NCBI GenBank assembly: GCA_020832545.1 | Contig: JAFIEK010000016.1 | Span: 16,103 to 80,102, forward strand | Source: Pararhodobacter sp. | Lineage (GTDB): Bacteria; Pseudomonadota; Alphaproteobacteria; Rhodobacterales; Rhodobacteraceae | Direction: 5' to 3' | Length of the DNA stretch: 64,000 nucleotides | Part shown: positions 1 to 7,868 of the stretch, in pieces | Position numbering within the stretch: position 1 is the first letter of the stretch | Layout of the letters: each line of letters opens with the position of its first letter | Translations under genes and position numbers: made by a program | The notes under the pieces: generated by a model | The model's database searches: none | Told to the model about the DNA's origin: nothing | Seen by the model: the letters and a program-made list of their open reading frames with translations, nothing else

Positions 1-1
1 C

Positions 2-286
2 ACCATGCTTCTGGTGCCCGTTGTCGAAGAGCTGTTCTTTCGCGGCTACCTGCTGGGGCGGCTGGATTTTGGTGGAATCGCGGGCCGCATCTTTGCGGTT
101 GCAGTATCAAGCGCGCTGTTCGCGGCGCTTCACGGGCGACCGGTTGATGCTTTTGCAGCGGGCGTGGTGTTTGCACTGGTCATGCTGCGGCGCAACCGAC
201 TGGGCGACGCCATGACGGCCCACATTGTCGCCAATTCGGCGATCGCCCTCTGGGCGGTTCTCAGCGGTGATCTGTCGCGCATCTGA
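2..286 (+). CDS. Exosortase E/protease, C-terminal CPBP protease part (5' end outside window)
   Basis: The gene enters from the left edge, so only the last ~94 codons are visible. They hold the three motifs of the CPBP (CAAX-protease-like) membrane metalloprotease family in order: EELFFRG, then FAALH, then AHIVAN (EExxxR, FxxxH, HxxxN). Hydrophobic segments lie between them. The next gene, convergent and 9 bases away, encodes a protein with a VPEID-CTERM tail. Such targets are known to pair with exosortase E, in which an exosortase domain is fused to a C-terminal CPBP domain. I infer that this is the 3' end of such a fusion. The exosortase half is not visible, so an ordinary CPBP protease remains possible. 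The ATG at 5 is probably internal. Confidence 0.7.
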   Translation, partial: TMLLVPVVEELFFRGYLLGRLDFGGIAGRIFAVAVSSALFAALHGRPVDAFAAGVVFALVMLRRNRLGDAMTAHIVANSAIALWAVLSGDLSRI

Positions 287-295
287 AACGGCGTG

Positions 296-523
296 TCAGC
301 CCCTGCGGCGGCGGCGTTCCCACACGAAAAGCAGGGCAGCGGCAACGGCAGCAAGCGCCAACAGGCCTGTGGCGGCGTCAATCTCGGGCACAGAAACCAC
401 GCGCCCGCCGCCCGCCCGTCCGCCCGAGGCGTCAACACCGCGCTGGGCCTGTGCGAGAAGGGGTGTGGCGAAAGCAAACGCGGTCAGCGCACTGATGCCA
501 AGTCCTGCGAAAAACTGTTTCAT
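296..523 (-). CDS. VPEID-CTERM sorting-signal protein
   Basis: A 75-residue protein with an N-terminal signal peptide (residues 1-24, ending LLAQA), a short Gly/Arg-rich middle, and a C-terminal tripartite tail: VPEID at about residue 44, a hydrophobic helix, then ERRRRRG. This is the layout of a VPEID-CTERM exosortase target. The signal is thought to be cut and processed by exosortase E, releasing or anchoring the protein at the outer surface. The mature part is only ~20 residues, so this may be a small surface or matrix peptide rather than an enzyme. The ATG at 523 gives the signal peptide directly. The convergent neighbour carries the matching protease domain. Confidence 0.85.
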   Translation of the reverse strand: MKQFFAGLGISALTAFAFATPLLAQAQRGVDASGGRAGGGRVVSVPEIDAATGLLALAAVAAALLFVWERRRRRG

Positions 524-675
524 CTGTTACCTGCCGAACAAGTGGCCACAGGCCATTTCCTGATAGCAAGCATAAGATCATACGAACGCGACAGATAAAA
601 GGCAAATTTTCGGCGTGACCGCGCTGTCTCAGGCTGAGTTTCTATATCCGACAGCTTTAAGGGGCTGCCGCCCGC

Positions 676-2244
676 TCAGTCCGGGATGGTCAGGTGAACG
701 CTGCATGCCGAGATCTGACCACCCCTGAGCGCGGCGACCTGCATCGCGTCATCTTGCCATAGCCCGTGTTCAATCAGCCATGCGTCGGCGCTGGCGGTGT
801 CTTCGTCCAGCGCAGCCATCACCGCACCCAGGCGCGTGGTCACAGCGGTCGGAAGCCCCTGCGCAAGGGCGCGTCCGTCGGTGCTGCATTCAAGCGGCAG
901 GCTGTCGATATCCAGCGGATCTGGCGAGCGGCAGGGCACCGCGCCACAGCTCACGGCTTCATCCGGCGCAATCTCACGGCGCGCGGCGGCCACCAGGTCA
1001 GCGCGCATCCCCTGAACCGGGCGCATCACGAAACGCCATTCAATGTCCGGCCCGATGTCGAAATCCTCAGCCGGTGCAACGTTGTCGTCGCCATAGATCG
1101 CCATCAGATCGGCACGGCGGGCCTGACCAAGATTGAAGCCTTGCACGCGAACCAGCGAGACAGTCACCGGCCCGCCAGCCCCTTCCGGGTTAAACTGCAC
1201 CTGTTCTTCTTCCACCCAGAGGCGACCATGCGCGCTGAACCCGTCATGCGCGGCGATAAGTTCCACCGCGCGGGTCGCCGGGGACAGATCGGCGTCAGGC
1301 CAGTGCAGCACCGACGGGTCCGAGGTCTGGCGCGCCCGCAAGGCTTCCTCCAGAACGGTGACATCGTGCCCTTGCATGACACCCAGAAAATCGGAGGCCA
1401 GGGCACCAACGCTTGGCCACTCTGGTGCTGTTGAGGGTTGGGGCGCTGGCTGCGTTTGTGGCAATACGGCACCGCTTTCCGAACTGCGTTCGGGCATCGG
1501 CACCGGCACGGCGATGACATGCCGCGACAACCCCTCAAACCCCTGCTCCCAGACCGAGATCAGCGCAACGCCCAGATCGCCTGCTTGCGGATAGCCCGCT
1601 GAAAGCACGGCATCCAGCCGGTAAGCCTCGGGGCAGCCCCGCGAGGCCGGGATGCGCTGATCCTCATGCAGCACTTGGGGCGGGGCATCAGGCAGATGCA
1701 ACGACAGCCGATAGCCACGCAAGTCCTCGGGGCGCGTGCAATAGTTGTCCGGGATGGGCACAATAACCGTTTCAAGGGCCAGAGACATGCTGCCCCACGG
1801 CTCTGAGGTAGGATGATCCGGGTGCGGCACGTTGATCTGAACCATTGGTGGCGCGTCAAAGACCTGCCCGATCCCGGCGGCAAAAAGCACGGTTGCCGGA
1901 CGGCGGATATTGAGGTCTCGCAGCATCGGCGCCGCAGATTCTGTTACGGTGCGGCGTGTCTCATCCAACGCGGCAAACGGCGCGGCTTCAACCTCGGCCA
2001 TCGCTTCTTCGCCACTGTAAGCACGAAACGGCGTGCCGGAAACCCAGGCATCGCGCTCCAGATCAATGACGAAAAGATTGGCATAGGGCAGGCCCGATCC
2101 ACGCTGCAAGCCAAACGTCTTGAACGCGAAAAAGCGACCGTCCTCTGAAAAACCGATAACCCGGTCATGTGTGAAGTGGCCAGCCATGGCCGGACCAGAG
2201 ACCATCGCGAGGGTCAGGCCAAGAGCAGCAGCAAGCCGTACCAT
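676..2244 (-). CDS. DUF2259-type secreted protein with unknown C-terminal half
   Basis: A 522-residue protein with a signal peptide (cleavage near AMAGHF, residue ~22). Residues ~22-245 resemble the DUF2259 family of predicted secreted proteins (FSEDGRFFAFKTFGLQRGSG near the start). A Pro/Gln/Ser-rich linker at ~253-280 joins this to a second half (~285-522) that I do not recognise, which contains a Cys cluster (CGAVPC) near residue 440. DUF2259 proteins are usually about half this length, so this looks like a fusion. Its ATG overlaps the stop of the upstream membrane-protein gene as TGATG, so the two are translationally coupled. Function unknown; a periplasmic location is likely. Confidence 0.65.
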   Translation of the reverse strand: MVRLAAALGLTLAMVSGPAMAGHFTHDRVIGFSEDGRFFAFKTFGLQRGSGLPYANLFVIDLERDAWVSGTPFRAYSGEEAMAEVEAAPFAALDETRRTVTESAAPMLRDLNIRRPATVLFAAGIGQVFDAPPMVQINVPHPDHPTSEPWGSMSLALETVIVPIPDNYCTRPEDLRGYRLSLHLPDAPPQVLHEDQRIPASRGCPEAYRLDAVLSAGYPQAGDLGVALISVWEQGFEGLSRHVIAVPVPMPERSSESGAVLPQTQPAPQPSTAPEWPSVGALASDFLGVMQGHDVTVLEEALRARQTSDPSVLHWPDADLSPATRAVELIAAHDGFSAHGRLWVEEEQVQFNPEGAGGPVTVSLVRVQGFNLGQARRADLMAIYGDDNVAPAEDFDIGPDIEWRFVMRPVQGMRADLVAAARREIAPDEAVSCGAVPCRSPDPLDIDSLPLECSTDGRALAQGLPTAVTTRLGAVMAALDEDTASADAWLIEHGLWQDDAMQVAALRGGQISACSVHLTIPD

Positions 2245-3215
2245 CAGACGACCCCCTGAGTCTCAGGCAACTTGCTTTCACGCATAGCCCGTTCCTTGAG
2301 GGTGCGGAATTTGCCGGACATCCCGTCAAGTTTTGCGTCCCATTCCGGGTTTGGGGTCTGGCCTTGGATCGTTTGGAAATAGGCTTGCAGCAGGCAGGCC
2401 ACGGCCAGCGGCTCCAGGAGCGCCCGCTTCACCGACCAGGCCAGAATGAAAGCGATCACCACGCCCATGGCAGACATTCCACCCGGATAAAGGTTGCTGA
2501 TCAGCGCAGCCGGGGCCAGCATGATGAAAAACATAACCGCCATCAGCCCGTAGACAAAGACCGTGATCCAGGCCGCGTTCTTCAGCATGGGTCCGTAATT
2601 TTGCGCATAGAGAACAAGTGCGCTGCGGGCAGAGCCCCATGGGTCCGTAGACCGCGTATGCATGCCATATGCCAGGATCACCTCGTCGATGAACCCCACC
2701 GCGACCCGCAGAAAGGCGCGCAGGATAATGATAAGCTGGCGAATGCCGGGAATGGGAAGCAGGGTGAACACGCCGCGGATCAGCCCGGTGATGGCACGCA
2801 GCACAGCCTTGATCACCTGATCGACTGCGAAGAGTGTGCTGGCTTCGCCGAAACGTTCGCGCACCATAGCCTGGGCATGACCGATCTGCGTGCGTCCTTC
2901 AGGCATGGGGCGGTTGTTGATCAGCTCAACCATGACCGCGATGTGACCGGCCTTGACCATATAGAGGATGTATTCGCGCAGCCAGTACATCACCAGCAGC
3001 ACAATTCCGAACCCTGTCAGCCCGCCGACAATGGTTGATGAGGCGCGAAAGGCTTCAGTCCCCATCGCGCCGATCCCCCAGCCGACCCCGGCACCGACGC
3101 CTGTCACCAGCACATAGGCCAGTGCTGCGCCAAAATAGACGGCCATGCGCAACAGCACAAAGGGCAGGGTCTGCATCATCAACCCGATCGCGCGGCCAAA
3201 AGAGAAATCCCACAT
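2244..3215 (-). CDS. Polytopic membrane protein of unknown function
   Basis: A 323-residue protein starting MWDFSFGRA, with about six to seven hydrophobic segments (near residues 10-38, 55-77, 150-180, 220-245, 255-280) and a charged C-terminus. No enzymatic motif is evident. It is first in a two-gene operon with the DUF2259-type protein and overlaps it by one base (TGATG), so the pair may act together in the envelope. The start at 3215 is preferred over 3242 because the nine extra residues are polar and the family-like segment begins at MWDF. The bases up to 3351 hold no recognisable gene. Confidence 0.6.
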   Translation of the reverse strand: MWDFSFGRAIGLMMQTLPFVLLRMAVYFGAALAYVLVTGVGAGVGWGIGAMGTEAFRASSTIVGGLTGFGIVLLVMYWLREYILYMVKAGHIAVMVELINNRPMPEGRTQIGHAQAMVRERFGEASTLFAVDQVIKAVLRAITGLIRGVFTLLPIPGIRQLIIILRAFLRVAVGFIDEVILAYGMHTRSTDPWGSARSALVLYAQNYGPMLKNAAWITVFVYGLMAVMFFIMLAPAALISNLYPGGMSAMGVVIAFILAWSVKRALLEPLAVACLLQAYFQTIQGQTPNPEWDAKLDGMSGKFRTLKERAMRESKLPETQGVV

Positions 3216-3351
3216 CGCCAATACCCCTGTGCCAGTGTGCAAGACCCACGCCCTGCATTCTGGCGGCAGGTTAGCTCAAGGTCTGTGCGTTGGCCCCGTC
3301 CGTTTGGTGGGGAGAGGCGATGCATCCGCTTGCCGCCCGGAGTTGGGGCAC

Positions 3352-5652
3352 TTAGGCCCCGTAGGGCACCCAGACGGTTTTCACCTGAACGGCCCGGCGC
3401 AGGAAATCGCGCGACTGACCCTCGGAACCGGCCCAGTCACGCGCGCGGTTTTCTGACCAGACGGGTTTCAGGTTTCCGGAGGCTTCGCGCTCGGTCATGG
3501 CACAGGTCTCTGAATCGGCAAAGACCCACAGCACGGCGATATCGTCATGCTGCGCAAGGGTGCGCGCCAGATCAACGCGTGGGCCGGTGACGATATTCAC
3601 CACGCCGCCCGGCATGTCTGAGGTATCGAACACCTGAACCATCTCCAGTGCCGCACGGGGCGCGCCTTGCGACGGCACGGCAACCACCCGGTTACCCATG
3701 GCGATCGCGGGCAAAAGCGTGGAGATGAACCCCAGCAAAGGCGCTTCTTCGGGGCAGATCAGGCCCATCACGCCGAAGGGTTCCTTCAGCGCCAACGTCA
3801 GATGCGCGCCCTGGGTGGAATGCACCTTGCCGTCGTATTTGTCGGCCCAGGCCGCCCAGTAGAAAGCGCGCGCTACGGCGGCCCCGGCCTCGGTCTTTGA
3901 ACTGAGCGCCGCAAGGTCGGCCTGACGGGCCGCCATGTTCTCGGCCAGAAAGTAAAGCACCTGCGCGCGGTTGTGGCCCGTGGCCTTGCCCCAGCCTGCG
4001 GCCTTGTGCGCGGCTTCGACAGCGTTGCGGATATCCTTGCGCCCGCCCAGAGGGATCTGGCCGCCCTGCGCGCTGTAGCTGTAGCCGCCATCGGGCCGCT
4101 TCTGCGCGCCGCCGATATACAGCTTGTGCGTGCGGTCAATATCGCCGCCTTCCGCTTCGCCCGGAAGCCCAGCAGGCACGGATAACACCGCGCGCGCCTT
4201 GCCCTTGATGGCGGGTGCGCGAAGATACGCCAGCATTCCCTCGCGCGCGCCCTCGCGGCCAAAGCCTGACTCGCGCATTCCGCCAAAGGGCGCGTTGGCG
4301 TCGAACATATTGGTGCCGTTGATCCAGACTACCCCGGCCTTCACTTGTGCCGCAATGTCCAGCGCGGTGGTGATACTCTCGGTCCAGATGCTGGCGGACA
4401 GCCCGTAGCGGGTGTTGTTGGCCAGTTCCACCGCCTCGACCGGGGTGCGGAAGGTCATCAGGGCCGCTACGGGGCCAAAGATCTCCTCCTGCATTGCCAC
4501 ATTTGCGGCCCCCAGCCCGGTCAGCAAAGCGGGCGGGCAGAAACAGCCTTCCCCGGTGCCGGGCTGGTGAAGTTCCGCCCCTTCCTCAACCGCCTGCGCC
4601 ATGATCGCGCGGATACGCGCCAGTTGCACCGGATGCACCACCGCGCCGATATCGGTGGATTTGTCCAGCGGGTCGCCCAGCCGCAGCCGCGCCATGCGCG
4701 CTTTCAGCTTGTCAGTAAAGACTGCGGCCACCGATTCCTGCACCAGTATCCGTGACCCCGCGCAGCAGACTTCACCCTGATTGAACCAGACGGCATCCAC
4801 CACGCCCTCAACGGCGGCATCCAGATCGGCCCCTGCAAGAACGATGAACGGCGATTTGCCGCCCAACTCAAGCGTCAGCGCCTTGCCTGTGCCCGCCGTA
4901 GCCTGACGGATCAACCGGCCCACCTCGGTGGATCCGGTGAAGGCGATCTTGTCCACCTCTGCTGCGACCAGCGCCGCGCCCGTGCTACCGTCGCCGGTAA
5001 CGATGTTCACCACGCCTTTGGGCAACCCGGCCTCAATACATAACTCGGCGAACAGAAGCGCCGTCAGAGGCGTATATTCAGCGGGTTTCAGCACCACTGT
5101 ATTGCCCGCGGCCAAGGCGGGCGCGACCTTCCACGCCAGCATCAGAAGCGGAAAGTTCCACGGGATGATCTGCCCGCAAACGCCATGCGGTGCCATGCCG
5201 GGGAATTCATCATCCAGCAGTTCGGCCCAACCCGCGTGATGGTAGAAATGGCGCACCGCCAGCGGCACGTCGATATCGCGCGCCTCGCGGATCGGTTTGC
5301 CGTTGTCGAGCACCTCCAGCACCGCAAACAGCCGTTCGCGTTTTTGCAGCAGCCGGGCGAGGGCATAGAGGTAGCGCGCCCGCTGATGGCCGGGCAGCTT
5401 TGCCCAGCCGGGCTGCGCCTTGTGCGCGGCTTTCACGGCAGCAGTGATATCGCCCTCGGTGCCCTGCGTGACCTGCGCCAGCACGGCCTCGGTCGCGGGG
5501 TTGACGGTATCGAACACCGCGCCGGGCTTGGTGAAGGCGCCATTGATGAAATGCCCGAACGGCCCGCGCGTCAGCCAGTTCAGCGCGATGGCAGCCGATT
5601 CGGGGGCGGGGCCGTAATCCATGGTGTTCAGGGCCTCTGTAACGGTGGGCAT
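3352..5652 (-). CDS. Aldehyde dehydrogenase, ALDH16 type (two ALDH domains)
   Basis: A 766-residue NAD(P)-dependent aldehyde dehydrogenase. Residues ~30-490 form a full catalytic domain with IPWNFPLLM, ELGGKSPF and the nucleophile motif FNQGEVCCAG. Residues ~510-766 are a second, shortened ALDH domain (KEPFGVMGLICPEEAPL, PAIAMGNRVV) without the ELGGK and Cys motifs. A complete domain followed by a truncated non-catalytic one is the ALDH16 architecture, known from Rhodobacterales as an active enzyme. The stop of deoC lies 7 bases upstream. DeoC releases acetaldehyde, so oxidation of that or a related aldehyde is a reasonable inference. The start at 5652 (MPTVTEAL) was chosen because 5775 would run far into deoC. 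Confidence 0.85.
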   Translation of the reverse strand: MPTVTEALNTMDYGPAPESAAIALNWLTRGPFGHFINGAFTKPGAVFDTVNPATEAVLAQVTQGTEGDITAAVKAAHKAQPGWAKLPGHQRARYLYALARLLQKRERLFAVLEVLDNGKPIREARDIDVPLAVRHFYHHAGWAELLDDEFPGMAPHGVCGQIIPWNFPLLMLAWKVAPALAAGNTVVLKPAEYTPLTALLFAELCIEAGLPKGVVNIVTGDGSTGAALVAAEVDKIAFTGSTEVGRLIRQATAGTGKALTLELGGKSPFIVLAGADLDAAVEGVVDAVWFNQGEVCCAGSRILVQESVAAVFTDKLKARMARLRLGDPLDKSTDIGAVVHPVQLARIRAIMAQAVEEGAELHQPGTGEGCFCPPALLTGLGAANVAMQEEIFGPVAALMTFRTPVEAVELANNTRYGLSASIWTESITTALDIAAQVKAGVVWINGTNMFDANAPFGGMRESGFGREGAREGMLAYLRAPAIKGKARAVLSVPAGLPGEAEGGDIDRTHKLYIGGAQKRPDGGYSYSAQGGQIPLGGRKDIRNAVEAAHKAAGWGKATGHNRAQVLYFLAENMAARQADLAALSSKTEAGAAVARAFYWAAWADKYDGKVHSTQGAHLTLALKEPFGVMGLICPEEAPLLGFISTLLPAIAMGNRVVAVPSQGAPRAALEMVQVFDTSDMPGGVVNIVTGPRVDLARTLAQHDDIAVLWVFADSETCAMTEREASGNLKPVWSENRARDWAGSEGQSRDFLRRAVQVKTVWVPYGA

Positions 5653-5659
5653 GATGACC

Positions 5660-6610
5660 TCAGGCAAGGGCGTGGCGATGGGCGGCAGCGTAGCGTCCGG
5701 TGACAAAATGCTCCAGCTGGCGCTCGATATCCCCCAGCATGCTTGAGGCCCCCAGCCGGAACAGAGCGGGTTCAAGCCATTCGCGCCCCGCCTCCTCGTG
5801 CATCAATATCTGCCAGGCGATGGCATCCTTGGCAGTTTTCATGCCGCCAGCGGGTTTGAAACCGATCTTCACGCCGGTCCGTGCGCCGTAATCGCGCAAG
5901 GCCCGCACCATGATCAGGCTGACAGGCAGCGTGGCATTGACGGCTTCCTTGCCCGTCGATGTCTTGATGAAATCAGCCCCCGCCTGCATTGCCACCATCG
6001 AGGCCGCATATACATTGCCCAGCGTCACCAGATCTCCGGTGCCGAGGATGGCCTTCATATGGGCATCGCCGCAGGCCTCGCGCATCGCGGCAATCTCGTC
6101 ATAAAGCGCAGCCCAGTTGCTCCCTAACACATGCCCGCGGGTGATCACGATATCGATCTCGGACGCACCCTGATCGACGGCATAGCGGATCTCGGCCAGC
6201 CGCAGATCCAGCGGCATCAACCCGGCGGGAAAGCCGGTAGCAACCGAGGCCACGGGAATGCCCGAGTTTGACAGGGCACGCACCGCGCCCGCCACCATTG
6301 TCGGGTAAACGCAGACCGCGCCGACCACCGGCATCGCGGCCAGCCCCAGCCCCCGAACTATCGAATCGCCTAGCGGGCGACGGGCTTTGGCGCACAGCCG
6401 CGCCACGCGGGCATCAGTATCGTCGCCCGCCAGAGTGGTCAGGTCCATGCATCGAATGGCATTCAGCAGCCACGCCGCCTGGTGTTCGTTCTTGACGCTG
6501 CGCCGCGTGGTCAGCGCGGCGGCGCGACGCTCCGCCGCAGGGCGGTTAATATGCACCGCGTCAAACCAGTCGGTGGCAAGCGGTGTTCCGGGGTTGCGGG
6601 CATGCGGCAT
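5660..6610 (-). CDS. deoC: Deoxyribose-phosphate aldolase
   Basis: A 316-residue DeoC/FbaB-type aldolase that cleaves 2-deoxyribose 5-phosphate to glyceraldehyde 3-phosphate and acetaldehyde. Visible family motifs are EIDIVI, the lysine-containing FIKTSTGKEAVNAT (Schiff-base lysine) and VGIGFKPAGG-like KIGFKPAGGMKTA. It is longer than the E. coli protein (~259 residues), with an N-terminal extension typical of alphaproteobacterial homologues. It is first in an operon with the ALDH16 gene. The ATG at 6610 is preferred to the TTG at 6637; no clear ribosome binding site precedes either. Confidence 0.92.
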   Translation of the reverse strand: MPHARNPGTPLATDWFDAVHINRPAAERRAAALTTRRSVKNEHQAAWLLNAIRCMDLTTLAGDDTDARVARLCAKARRPLGDSIVRGLGLAAMPVVGAVCVYPTMVAGAVRALSNSGIPVASVATGFPAGLMPLDLRLAEIRYAVDQGASEIDIVITRGHVLGSNWAALYDEIAAMREACGDAHMKAILGTGDLVTLGNVYAASMVAMQAGADFIKTSTGKEAVNATLPVSLIMVRALRDYGARTGVKIGFKPAGGMKTAKDAIAWQILMHEEAGREWLEPALFRLGASSMLGDIERQLEHFVTGRYAAAHRHALA

Positions 6611-6766
6611 GGGGGGTCCAAGCTTGTTTGGTGGCAAGTATGCGACGGGCGCGAGGGGCTGACAATCCCCGTGGTTGACCGGACGGTCAGGGTTTCCCAG
6701 CCTTCATCGCGAAGGGCAATGAATGGTGCAAGGAGAATTGACAAATCCTCAGCGCCATAATAACCG

Positions 6767-6777
6767 ACTACATTAGT
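6767..6777. promoter_or_regulatory. Possible operator upstream of the iron ABC operon
   Basis: ACTA-CAT-TAGT, an imperfect 11-base palindrome, lies about 100 bases before the iron-binding protein gene and 24 bases after a TTGACA hexamer (6738-6743). The position suits an iron-responsive site. I cannot assign it to a named regulator from sequence alone. Confidence 0.25.
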
Positions 6778-6878
6778 AGGAATTGCGCGGACTTTCCGCA
6801 CAGGCAGGCGCTGGGGCGCGTTACCGAGACTTGGTTCCTGCGATGCCTTTTGGCCAATGCAGAAATATGAGGACTGCC

Positions 6879-7868
6879 ATGAAAACTCTTCGCAATGCCC
6901 TGATCGCCACTGTGGCCCTTGCCGCGCCAATGCCCGCGCTGGCGGACATCACGCTTTATTCCGGCCGTGGCGAGGCGCTTGTCGCCCCCATCATCGATGC
7001 CTTCACTGCCGAGACCGGCATCAACGTAAACGTCCGCTATGCCGGCACGGCCGAGCTGGCTGTTTTGTTGCAGGAAGAGGGCGACGCCTCACCCGCTGAT
7101 CTTTACTGGGCGCAGGATGCGGCGGCGCTGGGCGCGGTCGTGGATCTGTTCGCCGTCCTGCCAGAAGCGCTGGTTGCCAATGTCCCCGCAGCATATCGCG
7201 ACACTGAGAACCGCTGGGTCGCCACTTCAGGCCGCGGGCGCGTCGTTGCCTATTCGACCGAGCGGGTGGATGCCAGTGAACTGCCTGCCTCAATGTTCGA
7301 TCTGACCGACGAGAAATGGAAAGGCCGCATCGCGCTGCCCGCAACCAATGGCTCGTTCCTTGCCCATGTGACGGCAATGCGCGTCGTTCATGGTGATGAT
7401 GCGACCCGCGAATGGTTGCAGGGGATCGCGGCGAACGAGCCGGTTGCCGTGCGCAACAACACGGCCGGCATTCAGGCCATCGGCGACGGCGAGGCCGACA
7501 TTGCCATCACCAATAACTACTACCTGTCGCGCTTCCTGAACCGCGATGCCGATTTCCCGGTCAACCAGACGCTGTTCAGCAATGAAGGCGATATCGGCAA
7601 CCTGCTCTTGGTTGCGGGGATGGGCGTTCTGAACAGCTCGCATCATCAGGATGAGGCACAGGCATTCATCGAATTCCTGCTGTCGCCCGCCGCACAGCAG
7701 TATTTCACCGGCGAAGTTGCCGAATTCCCAATCGTTCCGGGCACGATCGTCACTCGTCGTGATATCAACATTGATGACGTGATCCGTGTTGCGCCCGAGG
7801 TTGATCTGAACACTATCGGCGATCTGGAAGGCACGCTTGAAATGCTTCGCGAGGCAGGGCTGATTTGA
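6879..7868 (+). CDS. Ferric-iron ABC transporter, periplasmic binding protein
   Basis: A 329-residue extracellular solute-binding protein of the FbpA/FutA/SfuA type. It has a signal peptide (residues 1-22, ending PALA before DITLYSGRG) and the ITNNYYLSRF segment, whose paired tyrosines commonly bind Fe(III) in this family. It delivers iron to the permease and ATPase encoded next. GAGGA precedes the ATG at 6879 at a good spacing; the longer frame from 6783 lacks a signal peptide start. Its stop overlaps the TTG start of the permease gene. Confidence 0.9.
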   Translation: MKTLRNALIATVALAAPMPALADITLYSGRGEALVAPIIDAFTAETGINVNVRYAGTAELAVLLQEEGDASPADLYWAQDAAALGAVVDLFAVLPEALVANVPAAYRDTENRWVATSGRGRVVAYSTERVDASELPASMFDLTDEKWKGRIALPATNGSFLAHVTAMRVVHGDDATREWLQGIAANEPVAVRNNTAGIQAIGDGEADIAITNNYYLSRFLNRDADFPVNQTLFSNEGDIGNLLLVAGMGVLNSSHHQDEAQAFIEFLLSPAAQQYFTGEVAEFPIVPGTIVTRRDINIDDVIRVAPEVDLNTIGDLEGTLEMLREAGLI

